Positions 18,825 to 26,036 are shown, counted from the first letter of the stretch. The stretch is 64,000 nt of DNA from Piscinibacter lacus (GCF_016735685.1 NZ_JAERRA010000001.1:1364001-1428000); one strand, 5' to 3'. Made by a program: numbers and translations. The notes: a model not told the origin generated them from the letters alone.

Positions 18825-20258
18825 ATGGTCTCCCGAAGAAACTTCCTGGCCGGCAGCAGTGCGATCACCGCGGGCGTGGCCGCCGCCAGCGTCAGCCGCG
18901 TGGCGATGGCCGCGCTGCCCGAACCCGCGGTCGCCCCCGGCACCGCCACCCAGCCGCCGCTGGCGCCGCCCAACGGCCGGCCCTATCGCCCGGTGCTCAC
19001 CCTCAACGGCTGGACGGCGCCCTGGCGCATGAAGGACGGCGTCAAGGAATTCCACCTCGTCGCCGAACCCGTGGTGCGCGAAATGGCCCCCGGCTTCACC
19101 GCCCACCTCTGGGGCTACAACGGCCAAAGCCCCGGTCCCACCATCGAAGTGGTGGAGGGCGACCGCGTCCGCATCTTCCTGACCAACAAACTGCCCGAGC
19201 CCACCACCATCCACTGGCACGGCCAGCGCCTGCCCAGCGGCATGGACGGCGTGGCCGGCCTCACCCAGCCTGCCGTGCCGCCCGGCCAGACCTGGGTCTA
19301 CGAGTTTGTCGCCCGCCGGCCCGGCACCTTCATGTACCACCCGCATGCCGACGAAATGGTGCAGATGGCCATGGGCATGATGGGTTTCTGGGTCACCCAT
19401 CCCAAGGGCCGGCATCCGTGGATCCAGGAGGTGGACCGCGATGTCTGCTTCCTCCTCAACAGCTACGACATCGAACCCGGCAGCGCCACGCCCAAGGTGA
19501 TGACCATGCTCGATTTCAATCTGTGGAGCTGGAACAGCCGCCTCTACCCCGGCATCGATCCCATCGTCGCCCGCCAGGGCGACAAGGTGCGCCTGCGCGT
19601 CGGCAACCTGACGATGACCAACCATCCCATCCACATCCACGGCCATGAGTTCTTCGTCACCGGCACCGACGGCGGCCCCACCCCGCCCGCCTCGCGCTGG
19701 CCGGAAGTCACCGTGGACGTGGCCGTCGGCCAGATGCGGCAAATGGAATTCGTCGCCGACGAAGTGGGCGACTGGGCCTTCCACTGCCACAAGAGCCACC
19801 ACACCATGAATGCCATGGGCCACGACGTGCCCACCATGATCGGCGTGGACCACCGCGGCCTCGTCGACAAGATCAACCGCCTCGTGCCCGACTACATGCT
19901 GATGGGCGAACGCGGCATGGCCGACATGAGCGAAATGGCCGGCATGCCCCTGCCCGCCAACACCGCCCCCATGATGACCGGCACCGGCCCCTTCGGCTCC
20001 ATCGACATGGGCGGCATGTTCACCGTGCTGAAAGTGCGCCCCGACCAGGCCCCCGGCGATTCACGCGATCCCGGCTGGTGGCGCCATCCGCCGGGCACCG
20101 TCGCTCGGCCGTGGACGGGTGCGGCGCCGGAGCCAGGTGCGGCGCCGGGCTCAGCGCCCGCCGCAGCGCCTGGCGCGGCCCAGGCACCGCAACCCGCCGC
20201 CCAGCCGGGGGTGGAAGTGCGGGTGAGGAAGCCGCAGGGGGGGCATGGGGGGCATTGA
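18825..20258 (+). CDS. Tat-exported two-domain multicopper oxidase
   Basis: Periplasmic copper oxidase that probably oxidises Cu(I) to the less toxic Cu(II). The 477 residues begin with a twin-arginine signal (SRRNFLAG), followed by two cupredoxin domains. Copper ligands are visible as HWHG (130-133), HPHADEM (172-178), HPIHIHGH (267-274) and HCHKSHHTM (320-328). The tail (from about 385) is rich in Met, Ala and Pro and ends in HGGH. It is shorter than three-domain CopA/CueO and resembles the copper oxidases found in Burkholderiales metal islands. AAGGAA at about 18813-18818 serves as ribosome-binding site. A perfect 12-bp stem follows the stop. Confidence 0.93.
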   Translation: MVSRRNFLAGSSAITAGVAAASVSRVAMAALPEPAVAPGTATQPPLAPPNGRPYRPVLTLNGWTAPWRMKDGVKEFHLVAEPVVREMAPGFTAHLWGYNGQSPGPTIEVVEGDRVRIFLTNKLPEPTTIHWHGQRLPSGMDGVAGLTQPAVPPGQTWVYEFVARRPGTFMYHPHADEMVQMAMGMMGFWVTHPKGRHPWIQEVDRDVCFLLNSYDIEPGSATPKVMTMLDFNLWSWNSRLYPGIDPIVARQGDKVRLRVGNLTMTNHPIHIHGHEFFVTGTDGGPTPPASRWPEVTVDVAVGQMRQMEFVADEVGDWAFHCHKSHHTMNAMGHDVPTMIGVDHRGLVDKINRLVPDYMLMGERGMADMSEMAGMPLPANTAPMMTGTGPFGSIDMGGMFTVLKVRPDQAPGDSRDPGWWRHPPGTVARPWTGAAPEPGAAPGSAPAAAPGAAQAPQPAAQPGVEVRVRKPQGGHGGH

Positions 20259-20263
20259 GGGGG

Positions 20264-20299
20264 CGCAGCCCGCCGAGGGCGATACCGCGGCGGGCTGCG
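20264..20299 (+). terminator. Hairpin after the multicopper oxidase gene
   Basis: CGCAGCCCGCCG (20264-20275) pairs perfectly with CGGCGGGCTGCG (20288-20299) around a 12-nt loop, 5 bp after the stop codon. No T tract follows, so it may stabilise the 3' end or act with Rho rather than as an intrinsic terminator. Confidence 0.5.
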
Positions 20300-20341
20300 A
20301 GCGCCAGCGCGCCGCCTATCCAAGACCCCTCAATGGTGTTG

Positions 20342-20347
20342 TCTAGC
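20342..20347. repeat. Target-site duplication, left copy (IS481-family)
   Basis: TCTAGC immediately left of the element; the same hexamer follows the right end at 21413-21418. Confidence 0.85.
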
Positions 20348-21412
20348 TGTCGTGTCCCGGATGAATGGCTCCTTGGCAGCCGGCATGCGATCCTCGTAGG
20401 CCGGGAGGTCTTGCGGGGCTTGCTGGCAGACTTGAACCACCGGGGCTCACGATGCTGATCAGCTTGCACAAGAACGCCACCACCACGCCGGCCACGCGCT
20501 TGGCGATCCAGCAGGCCCATGGCACCGAGGCCGAGCTGGCGCAGCGCTTCGGCGTGGGCAAGTTCACCATCCGCAAGTGGCGCAAGCGCACCACGGTCGA
20601 GGATGGGAGCCATACCCCGCACCGACTGCAGACCAAGCTGAACGCCGGCCAGGAAGAGATCGTTGTCTACCTGCGCACGCACCTGCGCCTGTCGCTGGAC
20701 GATTTGCTTGCGGTGGTGCGCGAGTTCATCGAGCCGAGCATGAGCCGCTCGGCGCTGGACCGCCTGCTGCGTCGGCGCGGCGTGAACCGCCTGCCCGAGC
20801 CCGAGGTCGCCAAGACGCAGGTCAAGTCCTTCAAGGCCTACGAGCCAGGCTACGTTCACATGGACGTGAAGTACCTGCCGCAGATGCAGGACGAGACCGA
20901 GCGGCGCGATGTGTTCGTGGCCATCGACCGCGCCACGCGCTGGGTCTTCATCGCCATCAAAGGCAGGAAGACGGCGAGCGCGGCGCGTTCGTTCCTCAAC
21001 GCGTTGCACAAGGCTGCGCCCTTCAAGATCAAGACGCTGCTGACCGACAACGGGCGGGAGTTCACTGACCGGGCCTTCGGTCGGCGCGAGAAGGACGCCA
21101 GCGGCGCGCACGAGTTTGATGGGCTGTGCGAGGCGCTGGGCATAGGGCATCGGCTGACGAGGCCGAAGCACCCGCAAACAAACGGGATGGTGGAACGCTT
21201 CAACGGGCGACTGGCGCAGGTGCTGAAGTCGCACCGCTTCAACAGCGCGCAGGACTTGGAGACAACACTGCATCGCTTCGTCTGGCTCTACAACGAGCAC
21301 CTGCCGCAGCGCGCGCTGGACCTGAACACGCCCGTTCAGGCGCTGAAGAAGTGGCAGTCCACGCACCCGGATTTGTTCTCAAAAAGGGTGGTCAATCACC
21401 CGGGACCCGACA
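20348..21412 (+). mobile_element. IS481-family insertion sequence, complete
   Basis: A 1065-bp element bounded by imperfect 17-bp inverted repeats (20348-20364 and 21396-21412; 15 of 17 match, TGTCG...TGA on each outer strand) and by a 6-bp direct target duplication TCTAGC. It carries one intact DDE transposase. Intact ends, intact gene and exact duplication indicate recent insertion. It sits between the copper cluster and remnants of a mobile element. Confidence 0.9.
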
Positions 21413-21417
21413 TCTAG
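20452..21417 (+). CDS. IS481-family DDE transposase
   Basis: A 321-residue transposase with an N-terminal helix-turn-helix (about 15-45, AELAQRFGVGKFTIRKWRKR) and an integrase catalytic core: Asp in HMDVKYLPQ, Asp in LLTDNGREF and Glu in NGMVERFNGRL. The start is the ATG at 20452, in line with the family N-terminus (MLISLHKNA). The reading frame runs through the right inverted repeat, and its TAG stop (21415-21417) lies outside the element, inside the duplicated target TCTAGC. Confidence 0.93.
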   Translation: MLISLHKNATTTPATRLAIQQAHGTEAELAQRFGVGKFTIRKWRKRTTVEDGSHTPHRLQTKLNAGQEEIVVYLRTHLRLSLDDLLAVVREFIEPSMSRSALDRLLRRRGVNRLPEPEVAKTQVKSFKAYEPGYVHMDVKYLPQMQDETERRDVFVAIDRATRWVFIAIKGRKTASAARSFLNALHKAAPFKIKTLLTDNGREFTDRAFGRREKDASGAHEFDGLCEALGIGHRLTRPKHPQTNGMVERFNGRLAQVLKSHRFNSAQDLETTLHRFVWLYNEHLPQRALDLNTPVQALKKWQSTHPDLFSKRVVNHPGPDI

Positions 21418-21418
21418 C
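21413..21418. repeat. Target-site duplication, right copy (IS481-family)
   Basis: TCTAGC, identical to 20342-20347. It also provides the stop codon TAG of the transposase. Confidence 0.85.
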
Positions 21419-21601
21419 CGATGGCCCCAAAGGCTTCTGCCGTGTGCGCCAAACCTATCCTCATGCGCTACCTGCTTCATCGGCACGCACGATCAAGATG
21501 GCCTGCCGTACTCACGCGAAAGCGCCGAGTATTGGCCGAAGGCAGACCAGACCGAAGCCGCCTTGGTTCATGGGCGCTGGACTCAACGGCGGGAGCCGTA
21601 A
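21419..21601 (+). pseudogene. C-terminal remnant of a plasmid/ICE-type protein
   Basis: An open frame without a start codon begins at the right edge of the IS481 element and ends with TAA at 21599-21601. Its last 35 residues (GLPYSRESAEYWPKAD and on to GRWTQRREP) look like genuine protein and resemble the C-terminal tails of hypothetical proteins carried by conjugative elements. The beginning of the gene is not seen on the other side of the element. Frame and family are judged by eye. Confidence 0.35.
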
Positions 21602-21622
21602 TAACAACCAAGGAGATTACTC

Positions 21623-21814
21623 ATGGCCGAGACCAAACGCCCAGACTTCGCCGCTTACGTGGAACGTGACAGCGACGGGGACAAGAAAGCCAACTGGCGA
21701 GAAATAGGCGCTGCGTTCGCCCATAAAGACGGGAAGGGTTTCGACCTCCTCCTAGACGCCGTGCCTGTTTCTGGTCGTGTGGTTTTGAGGACCATCGAGG
21801 ATAAAGCCGAGTGA
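21623..21814 (+). CDS. Small conserved mobile-element-associated protein
   Basis: A 63-residue charged protein (starts MAETKRPDFAAYVERD, with the segment HKDGKGFDLLLDAVPVSGRV). Such small proteins, with an Asp/Lys-rich first half and a short beta-type second half, are frequent on conjugative plasmids and integrative elements; their function is unknown. A good ribosome-binding site (AAGGAGAT) lies 6-8 bp before the ATG, 10-20 bp after the preceding remnant, so both were probably in one operon of a lost mobile element. No signal peptide or membrane segment. Confidence 0.65.
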   Translation: MAETKRPDFAAYVERDSDGDKKANWREIGAAFAHKDGKGFDLLLDAVPVSGRVVLRTIEDKAE

Positions 21815-21982
21815 GCGACTAGACGTGCTGCCCGTGACCTTCTGGCGCAATTTGGCGGGCAACACTGGCCAGCCATTGCCCGCGCACACGAATACGAAAT
21901 GATGAGACGTGACGGCGACGCGACAGATTGGCGGGCCGTCTCAAGCTGGATAGCCACGAAGCATCTTCCGACTCTCACTTAG
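21815..21982 (+). pseudogene. Coding-like remnant without a start codon
   Basis: In the same frame as the 63-residue gene, directly after its TGA, 55 codons stay open up to TAG at 21980-21982. The translation (ARDLLAQFGGQHWPAIARA, then HEYEMMRRDGD and DWRAVSSWIATKHLP) has the composition of a real protein. The only ATGs lie halfway through (EMMRR), so the beginning may be lost, or GTG at 21811 belongs to another frame. Likely another mobile-element remnant. Confidence 0.35.
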
Positions 21983-22060
21983 CTGGCGCAAATGTGACCT
22001 GCAACCCGCCATCCGTACCAAGGCAATAGAGAAGAATCCGCGCAACCGACAGGAAGCGCG

Positions 22061-22327
22061 ATGCGCAAGAGCAGATTCACAGATGAGCAAGTCATCGGGT
22101 TCATCAAGCAGGCCGACGCGGGCATGAGCGTGGCGGACCTGTGCCGCCGAGAGGGGTTCAGCTCGGCAACCTTCTACAAGTGGCGAGCCAGGTTCGGCGG
22201 CATGGAGCCCAGCGACGCCAAGCGGCTGCGCGAGCTGGAAGCCGAGAACAACCGACTCAAGAAGCTGCTGGCCGAGGCGGTACTGGACAACGAGGCGCTG
22301 AAGGTGGCCTTCGGCGTAAAGCGCTGA
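22061..22327 (+). CDS. IS3-family transposase OrfA
   Basis: An 88-residue helix-turn-helix protein of the Tnp/HTH_8 type: RKSRFTDEQVIGFIKQADAG, then VADLCRREGFSSATFYKWRARFGG, followed by a leucine-zipper helix (LRELEAENNRLKKLLAEAVLDNEALK). It binds the element ends and, through -1 frameshifting near GTAAAGC at its 3' end, provides the N-terminus of the OrfAB transposase. Confidence 0.92.
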   Translation: MRKSRFTDEQVIGFIKQADAGMSVADLCRREGFSSATFYKWRARFGGMEPSDAKRLRELEAENNRLKKLLAEAVLDNEALKVAFGVKR

Positions 22328-22359
22328 GCCCACCGGCGAAGCGACGCGCGGTGGGCACG

Positions 22360-23190
22360 ATGTTGGAAACGACCTTGATCAGTGAGCGGCGCGCCTGCGC
22401 GCTGGTGGGCCTGTCGCGCGACAGCTGGCGGCACCCGCCCCAGCGTGCGCAGCACGACCAGGCGACGAGCCAGCGCATCGTCGAGCTGGCGCATGAGCGG
22501 CGGCGCTTCGGCTACCGGCGCATCGCCGACTTGCTGCGCGCCACGGGCACCAAGATCAACGACAAGCGCGTGTACCGGCTCTACAAGCTGGCCGACCTGT
22601 CGGTGCGCAAGCGCCGCGGCAAGCAGCGCCTGAAGCTCGAACGCGTGCCGCTGCACGAGTGCCAGACGATCAACGAGGTGTGGAGCATGGACTTCGTCAG
22701 CGACAGCCTGGCCAGTGGGCGGCGCATCAAGTGCCTGACCGTCACCGACGACTTCAGCCACGAGTGCGTGGACATCGCCGTGGACCACGGCATCGGCGGC
22801 GAGTACGTCGCGCGCGTGCTGGACCAGGTGGCGCGATTCCGGGGCTACCCGCAGGCCGTGAGGACCGACCAGGGGCCGGAGTTCACCAGCCGCGCCTTCA
22901 TGGCCTGGGCGCAGGCCAAGGGCGTGCGCCATATCCTCAACCAGCCGGGTAAGCCCACACAGAATGCCTACATCGAGAGCTTCAACGGCAAGTTCCGCGA
23001 CGAGTGCCTGAACGAGCACTGGTTCCAGAGCTTGAAGCAGGCGCGCGTCGAGATCGCGCGCTGGCGGACCGACTACAACGAGGTGCGACCGCACAGCAGT
23101 TGCGGGCGGATGCCGCCAGCGACGTTCGCGGCGCAGCATCGACAGACAACCGGCGGCGCCGTGCCGGCGCCGCAGAAAACCCAGGAGTAA
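22360..23190 (+). CDS. IS3-family transposase OrfB (catalytic part)
   Basis: A 276-residue DDE integrase domain in the -1 frame relative to orfA. Catalytic residues appear in MDFVSDS, VRTDQGPEF and NAYIESFNGKFRDE. The N-terminal part (RRFGYRRIADLLRATGT) is the HTH_21 region usual in OrfB. The open frame reaches back to 22141, consistent with production as an OrfAB fusion; the ATG at 22360 is the first internal start. Not interrupted, so the element may still be active. Confidence 0.9.
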   Translation: MLETTLISERRACALVGLSRDSWRHPPQRAQHDQATSQRIVELAHERRRFGYRRIADLLRATGTKINDKRVYRLYKLADLSVRKRRGKQRLKLERVPLHECQTINEVWSMDFVSDSLASGRRIKCLTVTDDFSHECVDIAVDHGIGGEYVARVLDQVARFRGYPQAVRTDQGPEFTSRAFMAWAQAKGVRHILNQPGKPTQNAYIESFNGKFRDECLNEHWFQSLKQARVEIARWRTDYNEVRPHSSCGRMPPATFAAQHRQTTGGAVPAPQKTQE

Positions 23191-23216
23191 TCTCCTTCAA
23201 CCAAGCGGATTCCTCA

Positions 23217-23813
23217 CAAAGCTTGGTACGGGTACTGGGGGCAGGTCAGGCCGAGGAGAAGTGCGTCGCCGAAGGCTTCGGCCTGCCGCGCCGGGCCGTC
23301 ATGTACAACGATTTCGTGCTCATCGGTCCGAAGGCCGACCCGGCGGGCCTGAAGGGCGGCGACATCGTGGCCGCGCTGGCCAAGCTGGCGGCGGCCAAGG
23401 CGCCGTTCATCTCGCGCGGCGACAAGAGCGGCACCCATGCCGCCGAGCTGCGCTACTGGAAGGCCGCCAATGTGGACATCGCTGCTGCCAAGCCGGCGGG
23501 CTACCAGGAATGCGGCTGCGGCATGGGCCCGGCGCTGAACATGGCCAGTTCCACCAACGCCTATGTGCTGGCCGACCGCGGCACCTGGCTGAGCTTCAGG
23601 AACCGCGGTGAACTGGCGGTGCTGGTGGAAGGCGACAAGCGGCTGTTCAACCAATACGGCGTGATCGTGGTCAACCCGGCGAAGCACCCGCATGTGAAGC
23701 AGGCGCTGGCGCAGGCCTTTGCCGACTGGGTGCTGTCCAGCGCCGGGCAGGCCAGCATCGCGGCCTACAGGATCGGCGGCGAGCAGCTGTTTTTCCCGAA
23801 CGCGCAGCGCTGA
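23217..23813 (+). pseudogene. tupA: Truncated tungstate-binding protein gene
   Basis: About 198 codons of a periplasmic tungstate ABC-transporter binding protein: AEEKCVAEGFG, VMYNDFVLIGPKADPAG, FISRGDKSGTHAAE, LADRGTWLSFRN and NPAKHPHVKQAL are all TupA segments in order, ending normally at 23813. The signal peptide and the first ~70-90 residues are missing; the IS3 element abuts the break. The first residues after the break (LVRVLGAGQ) resemble the TupA segment that normally comes about 20 residues before AEEK, so an additional in-frame deletion is possible. No tupB or tupC is nearby. Confidence 0.85.
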
Positions 23814-23846
23814 GGCCGCCGCACGCCGCGGCCTAGCGCGCCGTTG

Positions 23847-25046
23847 CTACAGCCGGTCGATGATCTCGCTGCCGATGGTGGCTTCCAGCGTCAGCACCGA
23901 GGCCAGCGCAGCCGAGGCGGCGTCGGAAGAATCGGTGATGGCCATGGCCAAGTCGGCAGCCAGGCCGCAGGCGGTGTCCACGTACTTCAGCCATTCGGGG
24001 ATGCCGTCCTTCATGCCGTCCAGGGCCTTCTGGAACAGCTTGCCGCGCTCGTGCGCCACCTCCACCCGTTCGTTCACCGCAATGGTGGCCTGCAGCAGCT
24101 TGTCCAGCGCCTTCTCGGACTTTTCCAGCGCCAGGGCCGCCTTGCCCACCTTGTCCGCCGGGAGCGTGGCCTTGGCGGTCTTCAGCGCCTTGGCCAGCTT
24201 TTCCTGCTCGTCCATGGCGTCGTAGATGGTCACCGACAGCTTCTTGGATTCCTTTTCCAGCTTGCTGATGTTGATGTTGTGCAGGTCAATGTGAGACTGG
24301 CAGTTCTTCAGGCTGGGCGTTTCCAGGCCGACGGCCTTTGACAGCAGGTTCAGCCCCACTTCCTTGACGCCCTGCGCGATCTTGCCGCTGGTCTTGGCCT
24401 TGGCCACTTCCTCCTTCATGATCTTGCGCAGCACCGCCAGCTCACCCTGGATCAGCAGCGCCATCTTGTCGGCGGTGCTGGCCAGCTTCAGCCCTTCCTG
24501 CACGATGCCCACCGAGGTGCGCACCACGCCGATGATGCCCACCGGCGACAGCGCGCCGGCCGTGGCTACCGACAGCACGATGCCGCCGGTCATGGTGATG
24601 GCGTTCAAGGCGATCTTTCCGACGGACTTGATGCGGAACGCCAGCAGTTCGCTCTTGCCCTTGCGGTAGGCCTCGATCACCTCCACGGCCTCGTCGGCCA
24701 TGGCGTCGCTGGCCTTCTGGAAGTCGGCCTCCAGCGTGGACTGCAGGTCGCGGGCGAAGGCCGCGGCGGCGGCCTTGTTGAATTTGGCGGCCTTGGCCTC
24801 GGCGGCGACGATCTTCTTCATCGCGTCGCCCATGGCCTTGCGCGCCTTGTCGCCCGCGGCCTGCTGCAGCTTGGCCAGGGTGGACGGGTTCTTGGCGATG
24901 TCCTTGTACAGGGCATCGTCCATTTCGATCACCACCTGCAGCAGCATCACCTTCGGCAGCGTGACGAACTGCAGTTCGCCGCGCATCTGCGTTTCCAGGT
25001 ACTTGGCAGCGTCGTACTCGACGGCCGTCCACTTCTTCGTTCCCAA
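23847..25046 (-). CDS. Orphan all-helical protein with hydrophobic hairpin
   Basis: I do not recognise this 399-residue protein. It has no signal peptide. Visible parts are: a helical N-terminal region (about 1-135) rich in Ala, Lys and Glu; a hydrophobic stretch of about 45 residues (about 140-190) that begins IALNAITMTGGIVLSVATAG, turns at LSPVG and continues IIGVVRTSVGIVQ; a coiled-coil-like region (about 195-345) with many Lys/Glu heptads; and a C-terminal hydrophobic helix. Long helices flanking a hydrophobic hairpin resemble the layout of alpha-helical pore-forming toxins, but this is inference from pattern only. The start is the TTG at 25044-25046, chosen because AAGGAG lies 8 nt upstream; the 25 codons before it (Arg-rich) look non-coding. 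It stands alone next to mobile-element debris. Confidence 0.8.
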   Translation of the reverse strand: MGTKKWTAVEYDAAKYLETQMRGELQFVTLPKVMLLQVVIEMDDALYKDIAKNPSTLAKLQQAAGDKARKAMGDAMKKIVAAEAKAAKFNKAAAAAFARDLQSTLEADFQKASDAMADEAVEVIEAYRKGKSELLAFRIKSVGKIALNAITMTGGIVLSVATAGALSPVGIIGVVRTSVGIVQEGLKLASTADKMALLIQGELAVLRKIMKEEVAKAKTSGKIAQGVKEVGLNLLSKAVGLETPSLKNCQSHIDLHNINISKLEKESKKLSVTIYDAMDEQEKLAKALKTAKATLPADKVGKAALALEKSEKALDKLLQATIAVNERVEVAHERGKLFQKALDGMKDGIPEWLKYVDTACGLAADLAMAITDSSDAASAALASVLTLEATIGSEIIDRL

Positions 25047-25241
25047 CGTGTCGTCTCCTTGCTGGCGCCTTTGTTGACGCGCGCGCCAGTATCCACCCCG
25101 ACGGTGGCTGTTGCCGTGCAAGAAGTTGCGGTGTGCAGGTTCAGCCCAAGGTCAGCTCGCTTCATCACTCAGATCGTCGCGGGCCCGGCCAGCGTATGCA
25201 AGCACGACAGTGGGTGACTAATGCTGTCCCTTGCAAAAAAG
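25047..25241. other. Intergenic region upstream of the orphan helical gene
   Basis: No gene seen. On the minus strand GATACT (25094-25089) is a possible -10 for the orphan gene, with TTGCAC further upstream at a poor 22-bp spacing. This DNA is less GC-rich than its surroundings and marks the boundary between the accessory scar and the flagellar genes. Confidence 0.4.
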
Positions 25242-25266
25242 AAAGCCCCCGTCGCCGGGGGCTTTT
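25242..25266 (-). terminator. Terminator of the flgAMN transcripts
   Basis: AAAGCCCCC-GTCG-CCGGGGGCTTTT: a strong stem with a T tract on one side and an A tract on the other, so it can work in both directions. It starts at the base next to the flgN stop codon (25267-25269). Confidence 0.88.
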
Positions 25267-25662
25267 CTATGCGGAACCGAGCCGCCTCTCCCCGCGCCCC
25301 AGGCCGCCCGGCCCATAGACCGTCACCTCCCCCGGCAGCAGCACGCTGACGGCGCGTTCGACGGCGGCGTGGGCGCGGCTCAGGGCTTCGCGCTGGGCCA
25401 GGATGCGGCCGCGGTCGCGCAGCAGGCGTTCGCGCAGTTCGGGGGGCAGGGGGTGGGGCGCGTCGTGGCGCAGGCTGTCCAGCGCGGCGGGCAGGGCTTG
25501 CTGCAGGGCGCGGCTGGCTTCCAGCAGGGTGCCGCTGTCGCGTTGGCGCAGGGCCTGGCCGAGGCTGTCCAGATGGTGTTCGAGCGCGCCCAGGGCGCGC
25601 TCGAAGGCCTGGGTGTTGCCGGCGGGGGCGGCTGGCGGGGTGTCGGCGGGCTGCGGTTTCAT
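25267..25662 (-). CDS. flgN: FlgN-like flagellar export chaperone
   Basis: Expected to escort the hook-filament junction proteins FlgK and FlgL to the export gate. The 131-residue protein is mostly helical (AFERALGALEHHLDSLGQAL, then LRERLLRDRGRILAQREAL), fits the size of FlgN, and follows flgM by 14 bp, its usual place. Sequence conservation in this family is low, so the assignment rests on context. The flgK and flgL clients are encoded 9 kb away in the same cluster. It ends at a strong terminator. Confidence 0.78.
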   Translation of the reverse strand: MKPQPADTPPAAPAGNTQAFERALGALEHHLDSLGQALRQRDSGTLLEASRALQQALPAALDSLRHDAPHPLPPELRERLLRDRGRILAQREALSRAHAAVERAVSVLLPGEVTVYGPGGLGRGERRLGSA

Positions 25663-25676
25663 CGGCGGGCCGGGGT

Positions 25677-26036
25677 TCAGCCGCCGCTGGCGACGCGGCT
25701 GGGGCCGCCGCCGAGCACGTCGATGGCGTTGGCGATGAGCTTGTCGGCAATGGCGCCGGCATCGACGCGGTAGCTGCCGTCGGCGATGGCCTGGCGCAGG
25801 GCGGCGACCTTCTCGGCGTCGAAGTCGCCGTCGGTTCCGCTGAGCATCTGGGCGGCGGCCGAGATTTCGACCCGGGTGCCTTCACCGGCCGGGCTGGCGG
25901 CGGCGGCGCTGCGCAGTTCGGTCGGGGCTGGGTCCAGCTTGACGCGGGCCGCGGCCTGGCTGTCCTGCGGGCTGAGGTTGGGGGCTTGCACCGGCGCGGT
26001 GGGCGCCGGGGGCGGGGTGGACGCGCCGATCTTCAT
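25677..26036 (-). CDS. flgM: Anti-sigma-28 factor FlgM
   Basis: Binds FliA (sigma-28) in the cytoplasm until the hook-basal body is finished, then is exported through it. The 119-residue protein starts MKIGAS, has a disordered Ala/Pro-rich first half, and a C-terminal sigma-binding region (VEISAAAQML, then DFDAEKVAALRQAIADGSY and ADKLIANAID). This second half is the standard FlgM signature. It lies between flgA and flgN. A sigma-28-like promoter is visible upstream, so it is probably autoregulated with late genes. Confidence 0.93.
   Translation of the reverse strand: MKIGASTPPPAPTAPVQAPNLSPQDSQAAARVKLDPAPTELRSAAAASPAGEGTRVEISAAAQMLSGTDGDFDAEKVAALRQAIADGSYRVDAGAIADKLIANAIDVLGGGPSRVASGG

Larger units (their letters stand above)
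22030..23216 (+). mobile_element. IS3-family insertion sequence
   Basis: Contains an orfA/orfB pair in the -1 frameshift arrangement of IS3 elements. Likely ends are AGAAGAATCCGC on the left (22030) and, on the opposite strand, TGAGGAATCCGC on the right (ending 23216), matching at 10 of 12. A further 10-bp inverted pair lies just outside (22013-22022 and 23222-23231), so the true ends may be 15 bp further out. No target duplication could be found for either choice. The right end abuts the tupA remnant. Confidence 0.75.

Noticed and set aside
21623..21814. 63-residue protein as a toxin or antitoxin
   Set aside because: No partner gene, no DNA-binding or RNase pattern; similarity to small mobile-element proteins is the better explanation.
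20452..23190. IS481 and IS3 elements forming a composite transposon
   Set aside because: They belong to different families with unrelated ends and do not bracket a shared cargo; the IS481 element has its own target duplication.
23004..23216. Upstream in-frame extension of the tupA remnant
   Set aside because: It lies within IS3 orfB in another frame; TupA-like sequence begins only after the IS end at 23217.
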